64,000 nucleotides of DNA from NCBI RefSeq assembly GCF_000316685.1, contig NC_019680.1, positions 2,923,407 through 2,987,406 on the forward strand, in the 5' to 3' direction. This document shows, piece by piece, positions 28,265-37,106 of this stretch. Every line of letters begins with the position of its first letter. Position 1 is the first letter of the stretch. Position numbers and translations under genes: made by a program. The notes under the pieces were generated by a model that saw nothing but the letters and a program-made list of their open reading frames with translations, was not told where the DNA came from and did no database searches. Origin of the DNA: Synechococcus sp. PCC 6312 (GTDB lineage Bacteria > Cyanobacteriota > Cyanobacteriia > Thermosynechococcales > Thermosynechococcaceae).

Positions 28265-29959
28265 CTAGGTCGGACTAATCACCGGGGCCTCCAAATCGGA
28301 GTGCTTTTCTCTAACATACTCCACCGCTAACTCTAGGGCATCAGCTCGATCCGTCAGGATATGATCTGGGGTAATGCAGCTAAACAGGCCCAATTTTTCC
28401 AACCGTTGCAATACCTTCCCACTTGCCCCAACTAAATAGACCACTACTCCTTTGTCTGAGGCATCGCGAATCGCATTTTCAATGGCAAGGGACGCAGTTA
28501 CGCCCAACAGCGGCACATCACTCAAGTCCATCACCAAAACATCGGCCTCTTTCATGGCATTGTGTTCGCGGGCAATTGCTTTGGAAAGGCCAAAAATCAT
28601 CGGGCCACTGAGGTAAAACAGCAAAATCCGCCCCTGGCCGGCATCTAAAAGGGCCTGTTCTTCCGGGGTTAAGCGAGCATCATCATCCGTATCAGAAATT
28701 AATTTCACCTCAGAGGACTGCAAGCTACTCAGTCGCTCAATCGTGAGGATATTGGCAATAAAGACCCCCACACCCACCGCCACAATCAAGTCCACAAACA
28801 CCGTCAGCAGCAGCACCCCATACATGATCAGGGAGCCTTTAACTGAAACTTTGTGAGACCGCTTCAGGAAACTCCAATCAAGAATATCAATCCCCACCTT
28901 GAGGGCAATCCCCGCCAAGACCGCCATCGGAATCGGTTGAGTATAACGGGCCGCCCCTAGCACCACCACCAGCAGAATCAAGGCTCGGGTAATCCCAGAA
29001 ACGGCTGTTTTGGCCCCGGTTTGAATATTAACCACAGTCCCCATTGTTGCCCCGGCTCCCGGTAAGCCCCCACACAGGCCCGAGACAATGTTGCCAATCC
29101 CTTGCCCAATCAGTTCTTTGTCGGAATTATGCTCCGTGCGGGTGAGACTGTCGGCAATTACAGCAGTTAACAAGGTATCAATACAGCCCAACATCCCTAA
29201 CATCACGCCATTGATCAGCATGGTTGTAATCTGGCCTGGGCTAAAGGTGGGTAGGACAAAATCCGGTAATCCCATCGGAATATCTCCCAAGTCCCCAATC
29301 CGGCGCAGATCAGCACTTTGGAAGAGAGTCAGCGAAAGAATTGTCCCAACGACAAGCGCAATTAATTGGGGCGGCACAAGCCGCTTCACTTTTTTGGGGG
29401 TAAAGAAGATAATGGCCACCGTTAAAATGCCGAGAATAGCCGCCGCCGGATGAATATTACTCAATAATTCTGGTAATGCCCGGACGGTGCCAATAACGCC
29501 TCCTTTGGGGGCAGACTGACCTAGGAACGGCCCAATTTGCAGAATAATCAGAATCACGCCAATCCCGGACATAAAGCCAGAAATGACACTGTAGGGCATT
29601 AAAGTAATGTATTTCCCTAGCTTGAACACGCCAAAAATAATCTGAAATACCCCAGCCAGCATCACCACCGTAAACGCCATCGCCAGGCCATAGTCAGGAT
29701 TAGCAGCGGTCAAACTGGCCACAATCGCTGTCATCACTACTGTCATCGGGCCTGTGGGTTCAGAAATTAAAGTCGGAGTCCCACCAAATAAGGCCGCAAA
29801 AAAGCCGACACAAACCGCTCCATACAACCCAGCAATTGGCCCGGCTCCTGATGCCACTCCAAAAGCCAGAGATAAGGGCAGAGAGACAATCGCGGCAGTG
29901 ACACCCCCAAATAAATCGCCTCGGAGGTTAAGAAAGTTAATCTTATTAGTTATTGGCAT
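28265..29959 (-). CDS. bicA: BicA-type bicarbonate/sodium symporter (SulP/SLC26)
   Basis: A 564-residue SulP transporter. The N-terminus (NFLNLRGDLFGGVTAAIVSL and PLSLAFGVASGAGPIAGLYG) and overall sequence match the cyanobacterial BicA group, a low-affinity, high-flux sodium-dependent bicarbonate uptake system of the CO2-concentrating mechanism. About 12-14 helices fill residues 1-400; the C-terminal 140 residues are a STAS domain (GRILLFYLSGPMIFGLSKAI, VLVMDLSDVPLLGV). It leads the bicA-mrp operon, so sodium brought in with bicarbonate can be extruded by the Mrp antiporter. Sulfate transport is the main alternative. Confidence 0.85.
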   Translation of the reverse strand: MPITNKINFLNLRGDLFGGVTAAIVSLPLSLAFGVASGAGPIAGLYGAVCVGFFAALFGGTPTLISEPTGPMTVVMTAIVASLTAANPDYGLAMAFTVVMLAGVFQIIFGVFKLGKYITLMPYSVISGFMSGIGVILIILQIGPFLGQSAPKGGVIGTVRALPELLSNIHPAAAILGILTVAIIFFTPKKVKRLVPPQLIALVVGTILSLTLFQSADLRRIGDLGDIPMGLPDFVLPTFSPGQITTMLINGVMLGMLGCIDTLLTAVIADSLTRTEHNSDKELIGQGIGNIVSGLCGGLPGAGATMGTVVNIQTGAKTAVSGITRALILLVVVLGAARYTQPIPMAVLAGIALKVGIDILDWSFLKRSHKVSVKGSLIMYGVLLLTVFVDLIVAVGVGVFIANILTIERLSSLQSSEVKLISDTDDDARLTPEEQALLDAGQGRILLFYLSGPMIFGLSKAIAREHNAMKEADVLVMDLSDVPLLGVTASLAIENAIRDASDKGVVVYLVGASGKVLQRLEKLGLFSCITPDHILTDRADALELAVEYVREKHSDLEAPVISPT

Positions 29960-30068
29960 AGACTTGGCTCTATTATTAAAGTCAGTATTAAATTATGTTC
30001 AATTACTTAATGAGTCGTCATTACTTTATCTCTATTGATGACCTTTCTTTTATTGATTTTAAACAATG

Positions 30069-30833
30069 CTAGTAATGAGTTTTCTCTATGGTTTTTTTCG
30101 ATGAAACAGGGATAGGCCAGCCGAGACGGGTGGGTTGTTGATAGATACGAATCAAGGTTTGAATGTCACGGGCAGAAATAGGCGGTGGGTCGGCAACTTG
30201 GGCAAAGTAGAGGGCATCTGAGTTTAAGGGACTATGACCCCAAATTCCGAGGGCATGGCCGAGTTCATGACGGAGAGCGGCTAAGACATATTTCGGGGCC
30301 TGGGTGGGGCGGACGATGACTTGACAACGATGGGCTAGATGATGGTGTGGATCAACATAGAGTTCATAGAAGGTTTCGGCGGATCTGACCCGCTCCCCAC
30401 TCCGATGACTGGGCCGATTGGCTTGAATGGTGATGTCGGCCGTAGTCGGATTAGCCGATAGATTTAAGGGTAGATAGGCTTGCCATTCTTGAACGGCTTG
30501 TTGGGCGGCGGCGATCCAGGCCTGGGCGGTGGGACTATCGGGGGGCTGAATATAAACCTGAATTGGAAACTGACTCCAAATGAGATACCCGACTTCGGTT
30601 TGTTTAACTTGATCAAAATAGTCAGCAGTGGGGGTTCCAGGACCGGGGGATGTAGGAAGGGGTTTAGACCAGGCCTGGAGGGTGGGCGGAAATGGATGGG
30701 TTTGCAGGGGAGGGAGAGTAATTTGCTGGTCTTGATGGCTATTGGCCAGGCCCCGTGAGTGGGAGAGACCCAAAGCTAGACCTAACCCTAATAGGAGAGA
30801 GAACAGCCACCAAGGACGCAAGAACCAACCCAT
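30069..30833 (-). CDS. Secreted matrixin-like zinc metalloprotease
   Basis: A 254-residue protein with a signal peptide or membrane anchor (WWLFSLLLGLGLALGLSHS). The zinc-binding motif HELGHALGIWGHS is a complete H-E-x-x-H-x-x-G-x-x-H of metzincins; a matrixin-like fold is supported by the preceding strands (VYIQPPD, ADITIQANRP). Substrate unknown; such proteins are common in cyanobacteria. No propeptide cysteine switch was seen. ATG 30833 is used; a longer frame on the same strand does not add conserved sequence. It ends about 110 bp from bicA, which is transcribed on the same strand. Confidence 0.8.
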   Translation of the reverse strand: MGWFLRPWWLFSLLLGLGLALGLSHSRGLANSHQDQQITLPPLQTHPFPPTLQAWSKPLPTSPGPGTPTADYFDQVKQTEVGYLIWSQFPIQVYIQPPDSPTAQAWIAAAQQAVQEWQAYLPLNLSANPTTADITIQANRPSHRSGERVRSAETFYELYVDPHHHLAHRCQVIVRPTQAPKYVLAALRHELGHALGIWGHSPLNSDALYFAQVADPPPISARDIQTLIRIYQQPTRLGWPIPVSSKKTIEKTHY

Positions 30834-30868
30834 AAACCAAAAGAAGAGTGAGTGAAAAGGAAAATCGC

Positions 30869-31930
30869 TTAGGAAGAGGTCGCTTCTGGATAAATGAGAA
30901 TCTTATAGGTTTCTGGGGTAGGCGCAACAGCTTGATTCACGGCCTGGTCAAGTTGCGCAAGGGGGTAGCGATCACTAATCAGGGCATCCACATCAATGCG
31001 GCGGTTAAACACAATATCCGTAGCCAAGGCCTGGACGCGATAGGAGGAACTATAACTGCCCATTAAGTCAATTTCCCGTTGATAGAGAACATTGGGGTTG
31101 AGGGGAATTTCCACTTGATCGGGGAACTCAGCAAAAAAGAGAATCTTACCGCCTTTGCGGGTACAGTCGAGGGCCTGGAAAAATGCCTTTTCACTGGGAA
31201 CGGCTAATAAACTAACATCAACCCCTAAGCCCTTGGTTAAAGCCTGGATCTGACTGACTAAGTCAGGATCCCGAGCATCAAAGGCCGCTTCGGCTCCCAC
31301 CTGTTGGGCTTTCTTAATCCGGGCGGGGATTAAATCTGTGGCGATGGCCTTAGCTCCAAAATATTTGACCAACATAATAAACATCAACCCAATCGGCCCG
31401 GCTCCGGTGATGAGGACGGTTTGGCCTGGGGCAATTTGGGCCTTTTTAACGGCTTTTAAACAGCAATTGGTTGGTTCGACAAAACTGGCCTGGTCAAAGC
31501 TAATGTTATCTGGAATGGGAATTAGTCCGCCGTTTTCGACAATGTGGCCGGGAACTTTGACATATTCAGCAAAACCACCCCCACTGGGGATAAATCCAGC
31601 CGTAGTCGTCACAGTTTTATACACATGACACATGGAATAGTTTTCATTCAGGCAGTAATCACAACGCATACAGGGGATATGATGCATCACCACAACCCGT
31701 TGCCCAATCTGCCATTTTTTAACGTTTTCGCCAACCGCAGCAATGACTCCGGCCGTTTCATGACCAAAAATCCGCGGGGGTTCGTAAAGGGGGTAGCGAA
31801 TTTTCTTAATATCCGATTGACACAAGCCCACCACCTTGACTTGTACCAAAACCTCATCAACGCCTAAGTCGGGAAGAGGAAGTTCTTCGTAGCTTAAATG
31901 ATTAACCCCCCGAAACACCTGCGCCTTCAT
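30869..31930 (-). CDS. Zinc-dependent medium-chain alcohol/polyol dehydrogenase
   Basis: A 353-residue medium-chain dehydrogenase related to sorbitol and threonine dehydrogenases. The catalytic zinc site is seen as C in GLCQSDIK and GHETAGVI; the structural zinc site has four cysteines in PCMRCDYCLNENYSMC. The cofactor motif is VLITGAGPIGLMFIMLVKYF, followed by an acidic ATDLIP, which favours NAD(H). The N-terminus is FRGVNHLSYEELPLPDLGVD. The substrate is not predictable. It is transcribed on the minus strand just upstream of the metalloprotease gene. Confidence 0.88.
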   Translation of the reverse strand: MKAQVFRGVNHLSYEELPLPDLGVDEVLVQVKVVGLCQSDIKKIRYPLYEPPRIFGHETAGVIAAVGENVKKWQIGQRVVVMHHIPCMRCDYCLNENYSMCHVYKTVTTTAGFIPSGGGFAEYVKVPGHIVENGGLIPIPDNISFDQASFVEPTNCCLKAVKKAQIAPGQTVLITGAGPIGLMFIMLVKYFGAKAIATDLIPARIKKAQQVGAEAAFDARDPDLVSQIQALTKGLGVDVSLLAVPSEKAFFQALDCTRKGGKILFFAEFPDQVEIPLNPNVLYQREIDLMGSYSSSYRVQALATDIVFNRRIDVDALISDRYPLAQLDQAVNQAVAPTPETYKILIYPEATSS

Positions 31931-32069
31931 CTTTACCCTTCTTTGTTTAGAGTCACACTGCTACACGGTAACATGAGAGGTTCCGAGTTTTGGCAGATGG
32001 GATCAGGGAAGAGAGGCAGACAGGGGCCTGGGGGGATAAACCCTTCATTGATTGAATGTCTAACTGTTC

Positions 32070-32198
32070 TTAACGTTTGGAAACAGAACCACTATAGGGT
32101 TGAGTTCCAGTGGCGGGGTAATCATCCTTGGCAGGAGTAAAGATGCGTCCACAGGCCTCGAACAACTTTTGCATGGCTTGTCGGAATTCGATCCACAT
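32070..32198 (-). CDS. Small conserved-looking 42-aa cyanobacterial protein
   Basis: A short frame of 42 residues, too short for the usual size cut-off. ATG 32198 is preceded 7 bases upstream by AAGGAG, an excellent ribosome site. The protein begins MWIEFRQAMQKLFEACG and ends with PAKDDYPATGTQPYSG and a basic tail. The stretch DDYPATGxQPYSG recalls a family of short cyanobacterial proteins with a PxDDxYPATGVQP pattern (from memory, not checked). It is on the same strand as the alcohol dehydrogenase, 139 bp upstream of it, but probably has its own promoter. Function unknown. Confidence 0.75.
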   Translation of the reverse strand: MWIEFRQAMQKLFEACGRIFTPAKDDYPATGTQPYSGSVSKR

Positions 32199-32583
32199 AA
32201 CCTTGCTCCTTAAATACTGTATAAACCGCTACCTTGATCTTAGGGCCTGGTTCTGTTTTCTGAGAATATTGTGATATTTCTTGATGTGATAAGTTATTGT
32301 TAAGTTTTATAGCGTTACCCAGATTATTTTGACTGATCAACACTTTAGGGAATATTGCTAGTCAGACCTCCAAACACATTTTAAATACGCAATCTCAATC
32401 ATCAGAATCTGAACTTCAATTTCACTTCAACTCTTGCCGATCAATCTGTCTGGCTTTTAGTGCTTTTTTAAGGATTTTTATAAAGTCTCAATTCGCCTCC
32501 GTTGACAATACATCTCTCCAATCTCCTCACTAGTTCATCCCTCTCCTGAACTGTTGGCTACTATCCAATACTCTAGTTTTAAT
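32199..32583. other. Non-coding stretch upstream of the small protein
   Basis: About 385 bp, AT-rich, without a supported gene. Next to 32198 it holds the AAGGAG ribosome site of the small protein and, presumably, its promoter on the minus strand. No tRNA or riboswitch was recognised. Confidence 0.35.
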
Positions 32584-32780
32584 TTATAAGTTATAAAAGT
32601 GGACAACCCGATAAGCTACTAATTTCTCGCTCCCGACTTTTGTCCGATTCTCACAATCTGGTTTATAGTTATTTTTAATCTTGACAATAACTTGCTGTCC
32701 TCTATCAATCATCTGCTGTAGATTCTCAACCCCTGAAAACTCTCGATCTTCCACGACTAAATCATATCCCTCGGACTATA
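32584..32780 (-). pseudogene. Fossil of a DDE transposase (IS4-like)
   Basis: On the minus strand this stretch reads GYDLVVEDREFSGVENLQQM, followed by IDRGQQVIVKIKNNY and KPDCENRTKVGSEKLVAY, before a stop at 32584-32586. D-R-E-F with a following strand-helix is how the second catalytic aspartate region of IS4-type transposases looks. Upstream the frame breaks at a TAG and no intact transposase remains, so this is a degraded leftover. The IS family assignment is tentative. Confidence 0.5.
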
Positions 32781-32938
32781 TGTTATTTTTTAATTAATCC
32801 CGGTAGGTTATCACACTTTGGCTATATTTTTTAGCCTTTTCGACTGACTTTCAACACTTCTGAGTTAAGCTATTCTGAAATGGGTACTTTCCCAAAAATT
32901 TCATCGCGTTCCAATCTTGTACTGAGGTAGTTGCACCA

Positions 32939-33826
32939 GTGCCCAGACCTTGTATCTCTGTTAGTGTTGCTCGCTTAGGTAGCCTATTTTTTGTGGCAGG
33001 GATCAGTATCTGGCCCCTGAGTATTGCCCAGGCCCAGGTCTTAATCCCCCATACTCCACAACTCAGTGCGACTGATATGGAGCGCGATGGCTTAACAGTG
33101 GCCCAAGAAGCCTTGCAGTTGGCCCAATTTCAGCAGTTTAACGAAGCCCTCATTCGCGCCAAATTAGCGGCCCAACTGGCCCCCCAGGCCTATGAAGTGT
33201 GGGCTCTACTGGGTGGTCTCTATCTAACGGTTTCTCAACCCGCCGAAGCCATTCCGGCCTTGAATACCTCGATTGCCCTGAATCAAAAAAATGCTGGAGT
33301 TTATTTTAGCCTTGGTTCAGCCTATTTTCGGACAGGAGCCTACCAAGATGCAGCCCGGGCCTTAGAGCAAGGATTAGCCCTTCGCAGTGATGTTGCCGAG
33401 GAGTGGTTTAACCTAGGGAACGCCTATCTCAAGCTGAATCAAAATCCCAAGGCCATAGCTCAATATCGCCAGGCCCTGAAGTCCGACAAAAAATTCTGGC
33501 CAGCTTTAAATAACATTGGTTTACTCCAATATGAACAGGGGGACATCCCACAGGCAATTCGCAGTTTCCAGGCCGCCGTTGCCCTCGATAACAAAGCTGG
33601 AGAACCTAAACTAGCCTTAGCAGTGGGTTTATTTCGACAAGGGCAAGTACAGCAGGGCATTAACACGGCCCTTGTGGCACTACGTCTCGATAGCCGATAT
33701 ATTGAACCCGACTTTCAACGGGAGAACCTTTGGGGTGAGCGGCTGATGGCAGATACAAAAGCCCTATTTGCCAATCCTCAAGTCCAAGAACTAATCCAAA
33801 CTCTGCAAGCGGACGTTGGCCAGTAA
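32939..33826 (+). CDS. TPR-repeat protein with signal peptide
   Basis: A 295-residue exported protein. The N-terminus is a signal peptide (LGSLFFVAGISIWPLSIAQA), followed by at least four tetratricopeptide repeats between residues 55 and 250 (EVWALLGGLYLTVSQPAEAI, GVYFSLGSAYFRTGAYQDAA, EEWFNLGNAYLKLNQNPKAI, PALNNIGLLQYEQGDIPQAI). Such proteins scaffold protein complexes; many cyanobacterial ones act in photosystem assembly, but no specific partner is predictable here. GTG 32939 is the start, and the N-terminus fits a secretion signal. It lies 38 bp upstream of the GNAT gene. Confidence 0.8.
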   Translation: MPRPCISVSVARLGSLFFVAGISIWPLSIAQAQVLIPHTPQLSATDMERDGLTVAQEALQLAQFQQFNEALIRAKLAAQLAPQAYEVWALLGGLYLTVSQPAEAIPALNTSIALNQKNAGVYFSLGSAYFRTGAYQDAARALEQGLALRSDVAEEWFNLGNAYLKLNQNPKAIAQYRQALKSDKKFWPALNNIGLLQYEQGDIPQAIRSFQAAVALDNKAGEPKLALAVGLFRQGQVQQGINTALVALRLDSRYIEPDFQRENLWGERLMADTKALFANPQVQELIQTLQADVGQ

Positions 33827-33864
33827 TTCATCCATCATCTCTTTATCCTGATCCAGATTTTGCT

Positions 33865-34413
33865 TTGTCTGCTTCCCTTTTACCCCGCTCCCTAGAATTT
33901 CGCCAGGCCCAGACCAATGAGTTAGAGGCCGCCGCTGCCCTGATTTGCCAGTCTTTCTATGCCCTCGACACCCTCTTGTTCTTGGTCGCACCCTTAATTC
34001 AATGGGGTATTTGGCAAGACCTAAACCAGCGGCAACGCCAAGGCAAGCAGGGGTATGGCTGTTTTATTGCCACTCATCCCCAGACAGCTCATTTACTTGG
34101 AGTTGTCGAGGTTGAACTACGCCTCCTAGAGTCAAATTTTCCCTACAAAAAAGGGATTCCCCGCCCATATTTATCGAATCTGGCTGTTCACCCCGATTAT
34201 CGGCGGCAAGGGATCGGCCAGCAGTTGATCCAAACGGTCGAGGCCTGGCTGATTCAACACCAACATCCAGAGGTTTATTTACACGTTTTAGCCAGCAATA
34301 CAATTGCCCAAGGACTCTATCAACAATTGGGATATCAACTGCGGGCCACCGATGCCCATTGGCTATTACCGACTCGTTTACTGTTAAGCAAAACCCTCTC
34401 ATCCTTAGCCTAA
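33865..34413 (+). CDS. GNAT family N-acetyltransferase (RimI-like)
   Basis: A 182-residue acetyltransferase. The acetyl-CoA-binding motif is NLAVHPDYRRQGIGQQLIQ, with the R/Q-x-x-G-x-G/A loop in RRQGIG. The end (VYLHVLASNTIAQGLYQQLG, then YQLRATD) is the usual motif B. The N-terminal region (ELEAAAALICQSFY) resembles proteins that acetylate small molecules or N-termini. TTG 33865 opens the frame; no ATG lies close to the conserved start, so TTG is accepted. Substrate unknown. It may share a transcript with the TPR gene. Confidence 0.8.
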   Translation: MSASLLPRSLEFRQAQTNELEAAAALICQSFYALDTLLFLVAPLIQWGIWQDLNQRQRQGKQGYGCFIATHPQTAHLLGVVEVELRLLESNFPYKKGIPRPYLSNLAVHPDYRRQGIGQQLIQTVEAWLIQHQHPEVYLHVLASNTIAQGLYQQLGYQLRATDAHWLLPTRLLLSKTLSSLA

Positions 34414-34779
34414 AAATTAATGTTGGAATATTAGTCAATCCTGTTATCTCCATCCAGGCCTGGGGAGGAACTAGGAGGAAACTCTGTGGCCTGAGGCAGC
34501 CGATTGTGACTCCTAAAAATCTCAGCAGTCCTAGCTAGAGAACACTTTTAACATATTTCCATCGAGTCCTAACTGAAGAACACTATCCTTAAGGTGGAAT
34601 GCCCACAGTCAAATAACAGACAGAAAATATTGGCGAATAAGCTTTTTGATTTTTCTCAAAATATTAAGCTATTCTAAAAATGGTTCAGCCTCAATGTTTG
34701 CCGAGTATCTGCAAATTGTCACGTCATCAAGGTTATGGAAACTTAAACCCATAAATTCTTTGTACTTAAGCGTGAGTAA
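34414..34779. other. Non-coding stretch upstream of the Pho box
   Basis: About 365 bp, AT-rich, without a convincing gene; short frames here have no ribosome site or recognised content. GGAGGAACTAGGAGGAAAC at 34463-34481 looks like ribosome sites but precedes no frame. Confidence 0.3.
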
Positions 34780-34809
34780 ATTAACCAAACCTTTCCCTAA
34801 CGTTAACCA
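34780..34809 (+). promoter_or_regulatory. Pho box upstream of pstS (PhoB-type operator)
   Basis: Three 8-bp direct repeats with an 11-bp period: ATTAACCA, CTTTCCCT and GTTAACCA at 34780, 34791 and 34802, separated by AAC twice. This is the spacing of the cyanobacterial Pho box (PyTTAAPyPy(T/A) repeats with 3-bp gaps) bound by SphR/PhoB under phosphate limitation. The middle repeat is degenerate. A possible -10 TATTGT lies at 34830-34835. Predicted to activate the pst operon. Confidence 0.8.
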
Positions 34810-34944
34810 AAAAAATGCTGGTTGCTGCGTATTGTATTCGTTGGGCCTAAGAATTCTTGCCTATCGGGAGCATTTTTACTGAATGTTACCCAAACTACTC
34901 TAACCTCCCTCAATTGCTGAATTTCAACCATTCCGAGGAATATC

Positions 34945-35958
34945 ATGTTTCAGACGATCAAGCAAAAGTCCCTACCCATCTTGGGGGCCCTTGCGGGTAC
35001 TGTTGCCATCTCTGCCCTCTCAATGCCCCTGGCTCAATCTCAAGGCGTACCCACCGTCAAAATTGATGGCTCTAGCACCGTTTTCCCCATCACCGAAGCC
35101 ATTGCCGAAAGCTTCCAAAAATCCACCAGCGGTAAAGTCCGGGTGACCGTTGGGGTTTCTGGAACCGGTGGTGGTTTCAAAAAATTCTGCCGGGGTGAAA
35201 CCGATATTTCCAATGCCTCTCGCCCCATCTTGGCCAAGGAAATTGCTGACTGTAAAGCAGCCGGGATCAACTTTATTGAATTACCCGTTGTTTACGATGC
35301 CCTAACCGTCGTCATTAATCCAAAAAATACCTGGGCCACCAACTTAACCACCGCTGAACTAAAAAAAATCTGGGAGCCAGGCTCTAAGGTCAATAACTGG
35401 AGTCAAGTCCGGACTGGCTTCCCCAACGTGCCGCTCAAGCTCTTTAGTCCTGGAGCAGATTCTGGCACCTTCGACTACTTCACCGAAGCAATTAATGGTA
35501 AATCTAAACAGATTCGCAAAGACTTTACCGGCAGTGAAGATGATAACGTGCTGGTTCAAGGTGTGTCCCGCGATCGTGGTGGTTTAGGCTACTTTGGCCT
35601 GTCTTATTATTTAGAGAACAAGAGCAAGGTTAAGGCCGTTGGGGTTAACAGCGGTAAAGGCCCCGTCATGCCCTCTGCCAAAGCTGTTTTGGATGGGACT
35701 TACACCCCATTGTCTCGTCCCTTGTTCATCTATGTGAGTTCAAAGGCTGCCTCCCGCCCAGAAGTCAAGCAGTTTGTCACCTACTATATGAACAATGCAG
35801 CACCAGCTGCCAAGAAGGTTGGGATGGTAGCCTTACCTGCTTCTGCCTACAAAACTATTCTCGCTAACTTTAACAAAGGTCGGGTCGGCACGGTCTTTGG
35901 CGGTGAAGAAGCAGTGGGATTAACGATTACTCAACTTCTGAAATTGGAAGCCAAGTAA
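34945..35958 (+). CDS. pstS: Phosphate-binding periplasmic protein
   Basis: Captures phosphate for the PstCAB ABC transporter. A 337-residue protein with a signal peptide (ILGALAGTVAISALSMPLAQ). Phosphate-ligand motifs are KIDGSSTVFPITEAIAES and PGADSGTFDYFTEAI, with RDRGGLGYFGLSYY near the end. The start ATG 34945 has GAGGAA upstream (34935-34940). It is the first gene of pstSCAB and the most strongly expressed, as indicated by the terminator after it. It follows a Pho box and is expected to be induced by phosphate starvation. Confidence 0.95.
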   Translation: MFQTIKQKSLPILGALAGTVAISALSMPLAQSQGVPTVKIDGSSTVFPITEAIAESFQKSTSGKVRVTVGVSGTGGGFKKFCRGETDISNASRPILAKEIADCKAAGINFIELPVVYDALTVVINPKNTWATNLTTAELKKIWEPGSKVNNWSQVRTGFPNVPLKLFSPGADSGTFDYFTEAINGKSKQIRKDFTGSEDDNVLVQGVSRDRGGLGYFGLSYYLENKSKVKAVGVNSGKGPVMPSAKAVLDGTYTPLSRPLFIYVSSKAASRPEVKQFVTYYMNNAAPAAKKVGMVALPASAYKTILANFNKGRVGTVFGGEEAVGLTITQLLKLEAK

Positions 35959-35993
35959 TTTTTGGCCGAGTCCCGCTCATTCAATTACAAATG

Positions 35994-36027
35994 CGGCTGG
36001 TGGCTGCTTTCGCTGCTGGCCGTTTTT
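35994..36027 (+). terminator. Probable intrinsic (attenuating) terminator after pstS
   Basis: GGCTGGTGGC at 35995-36004 can pair with GCTGCTGGCC at 36012-36021 over ten positions including wobbles, with a 7-base loop, extended by C35994-G36022. Five T follow (36023-36027). Such a hairpin between pstS and pstC would raise binding-protein levels over the membrane components. Confidence 0.6.
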
Positions 36028-36075
36028 AGTTAAGCTCTTCTTCAACATCCTTCCGTTCTTTCCTCAGCCCAAACC

Positions 36076-37089
36076 ATGTCAGATTCTGCCCCCAATTACG
36101 CAACACAACTACCCCTAAACCTGCCATCACGCACAGTGAGAATATGGCGAGAGCGAATCATTGCCACGATCTTGTTTTTAGCAGCTTTCTCTTCTGTCGC
36201 CACAACCCTTGCTATTGTCTATATTTTATTTAGCGAGTCAGTAATTTTCTTTGAACTGGTGGCCGAGGATCATGCTGGGACGGTTTGGGCTGCTTTGGTG
36301 GAATTTTTGACTACCACTGAATGGTCGCCCCTGATTGAGCCGAAGACTTTTGGGGTTTTACCATTACTGACTGGAACCTTAGTGACCTGCTTGGTGGGTT
36401 TGACGGTTGCTATTCCCTTGGGAACTTTGATGGCTATTTATCTAAGTGATTTTGCCTCCCCCCGTCTTCGGGAATCGCTCAAACCCATTTTGGAGCTTCT
36501 GGCCGGCATCCCCACCGTTGTGTATGGCTACTTTGCGCTGCTTTTGGTTAGCCCAACTTTGCAAAAGCTAATCTTGGCTGTGCAGATGTTTTTCTGGCCG
36601 GGACGAGAGGAATTTGAATATTTCCAATTACCTGGGTTTAATATGCTTTCGGCCGGGATTGCCATTGGCATTATGATCATTCCTTACATCAGTTCTTTGG
36701 CAGAAGACTCCATGCGGGCTGTACCAGTCTATTTGCGGGAAGGTTCCTATGCGATGGGGGCAACCCGTTTACAAACTGCTATTGGTGTCGTTTTGCCGGC
36801 GGCATTTTCCGGAATTGTGGCTGCCTATATCTTGGCCATCTCGCGAGCAGTTGGGGAAACAATGATTGTGGCTGTAGCAGCCGGTTTACAACCCATTTTT
36901 ACCCTTAATCCCCTTGAAGGTGCTGCCACCACCACTGCCTTTATCGTCTCGGTAAGCTTAGGGGATCTACCCCACGGCTCTTTAGAATATCAATCTATCT
37001 TTGCGGCTGGAATTATGTTATTTTTGTTGACCCTAATCTTCAACATTTTGGGATATTTTCTGAGTCGTCGCTTCCGCGAGATTTACTGA
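36076..37089 (+). CDS. pstC: Phosphate ABC transporter permease PstC
   Basis: A 337-residue inner-membrane permease. Six helices are visible, the first at about 33-55 (IIATILFLAAFSSVATTLAI). The BPD-type permease loop is RAVPVYLREGSYAMGATRLQ followed by AISRAVGETMIVA, the EAA-like sequence that contacts PstB. Conserved PTVVYGYFALLLV is in the central part. It starts at ATG 36076, 49 bp after the attenuating hairpin, and is followed 17 bp later by pstA. Confidence 0.94.
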   Translation: MSDSAPNYATQLPLNLPSRTVRIWRERIIATILFLAAFSSVATTLAIVYILFSESVIFFELVAEDHAGTVWAALVEFLTTTEWSPLIEPKTFGVLPLLTGTLVTCLVGLTVAIPLGTLMAIYLSDFASPRLRESLKPILELLAGIPTVVYGYFALLLVSPTLQKLILAVQMFFWPGREEFEYFQLPGFNMLSAGIAIGIMIIPYISSLAEDSMRAVPVYLREGSYAMGATRLQTAIGVVLPAAFSGIVAAYILAISRAVGETMIVAVAAGLQPIFTLNPLEGAATTTAFIVSVSLGDLPHGSLEYQSIFAAGIMLFLLTLIFNILGYFLSRRFREIY

Positions 37090-37106
37090 GCTGCTGTTTA
37101 GAACTC

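Noticed and set aside
32122-32343. 73-aa minus-strand frame
   Set aside because: It covers the same DNA as the 42-aa small protein in a different frame; the latter has the strong ribosome site and plausible content.
34064-34453. 129-aa minus-strand frame across the GNAT gene
   Set aside because: Antisense to the GNAT gene and without recognisable domain.
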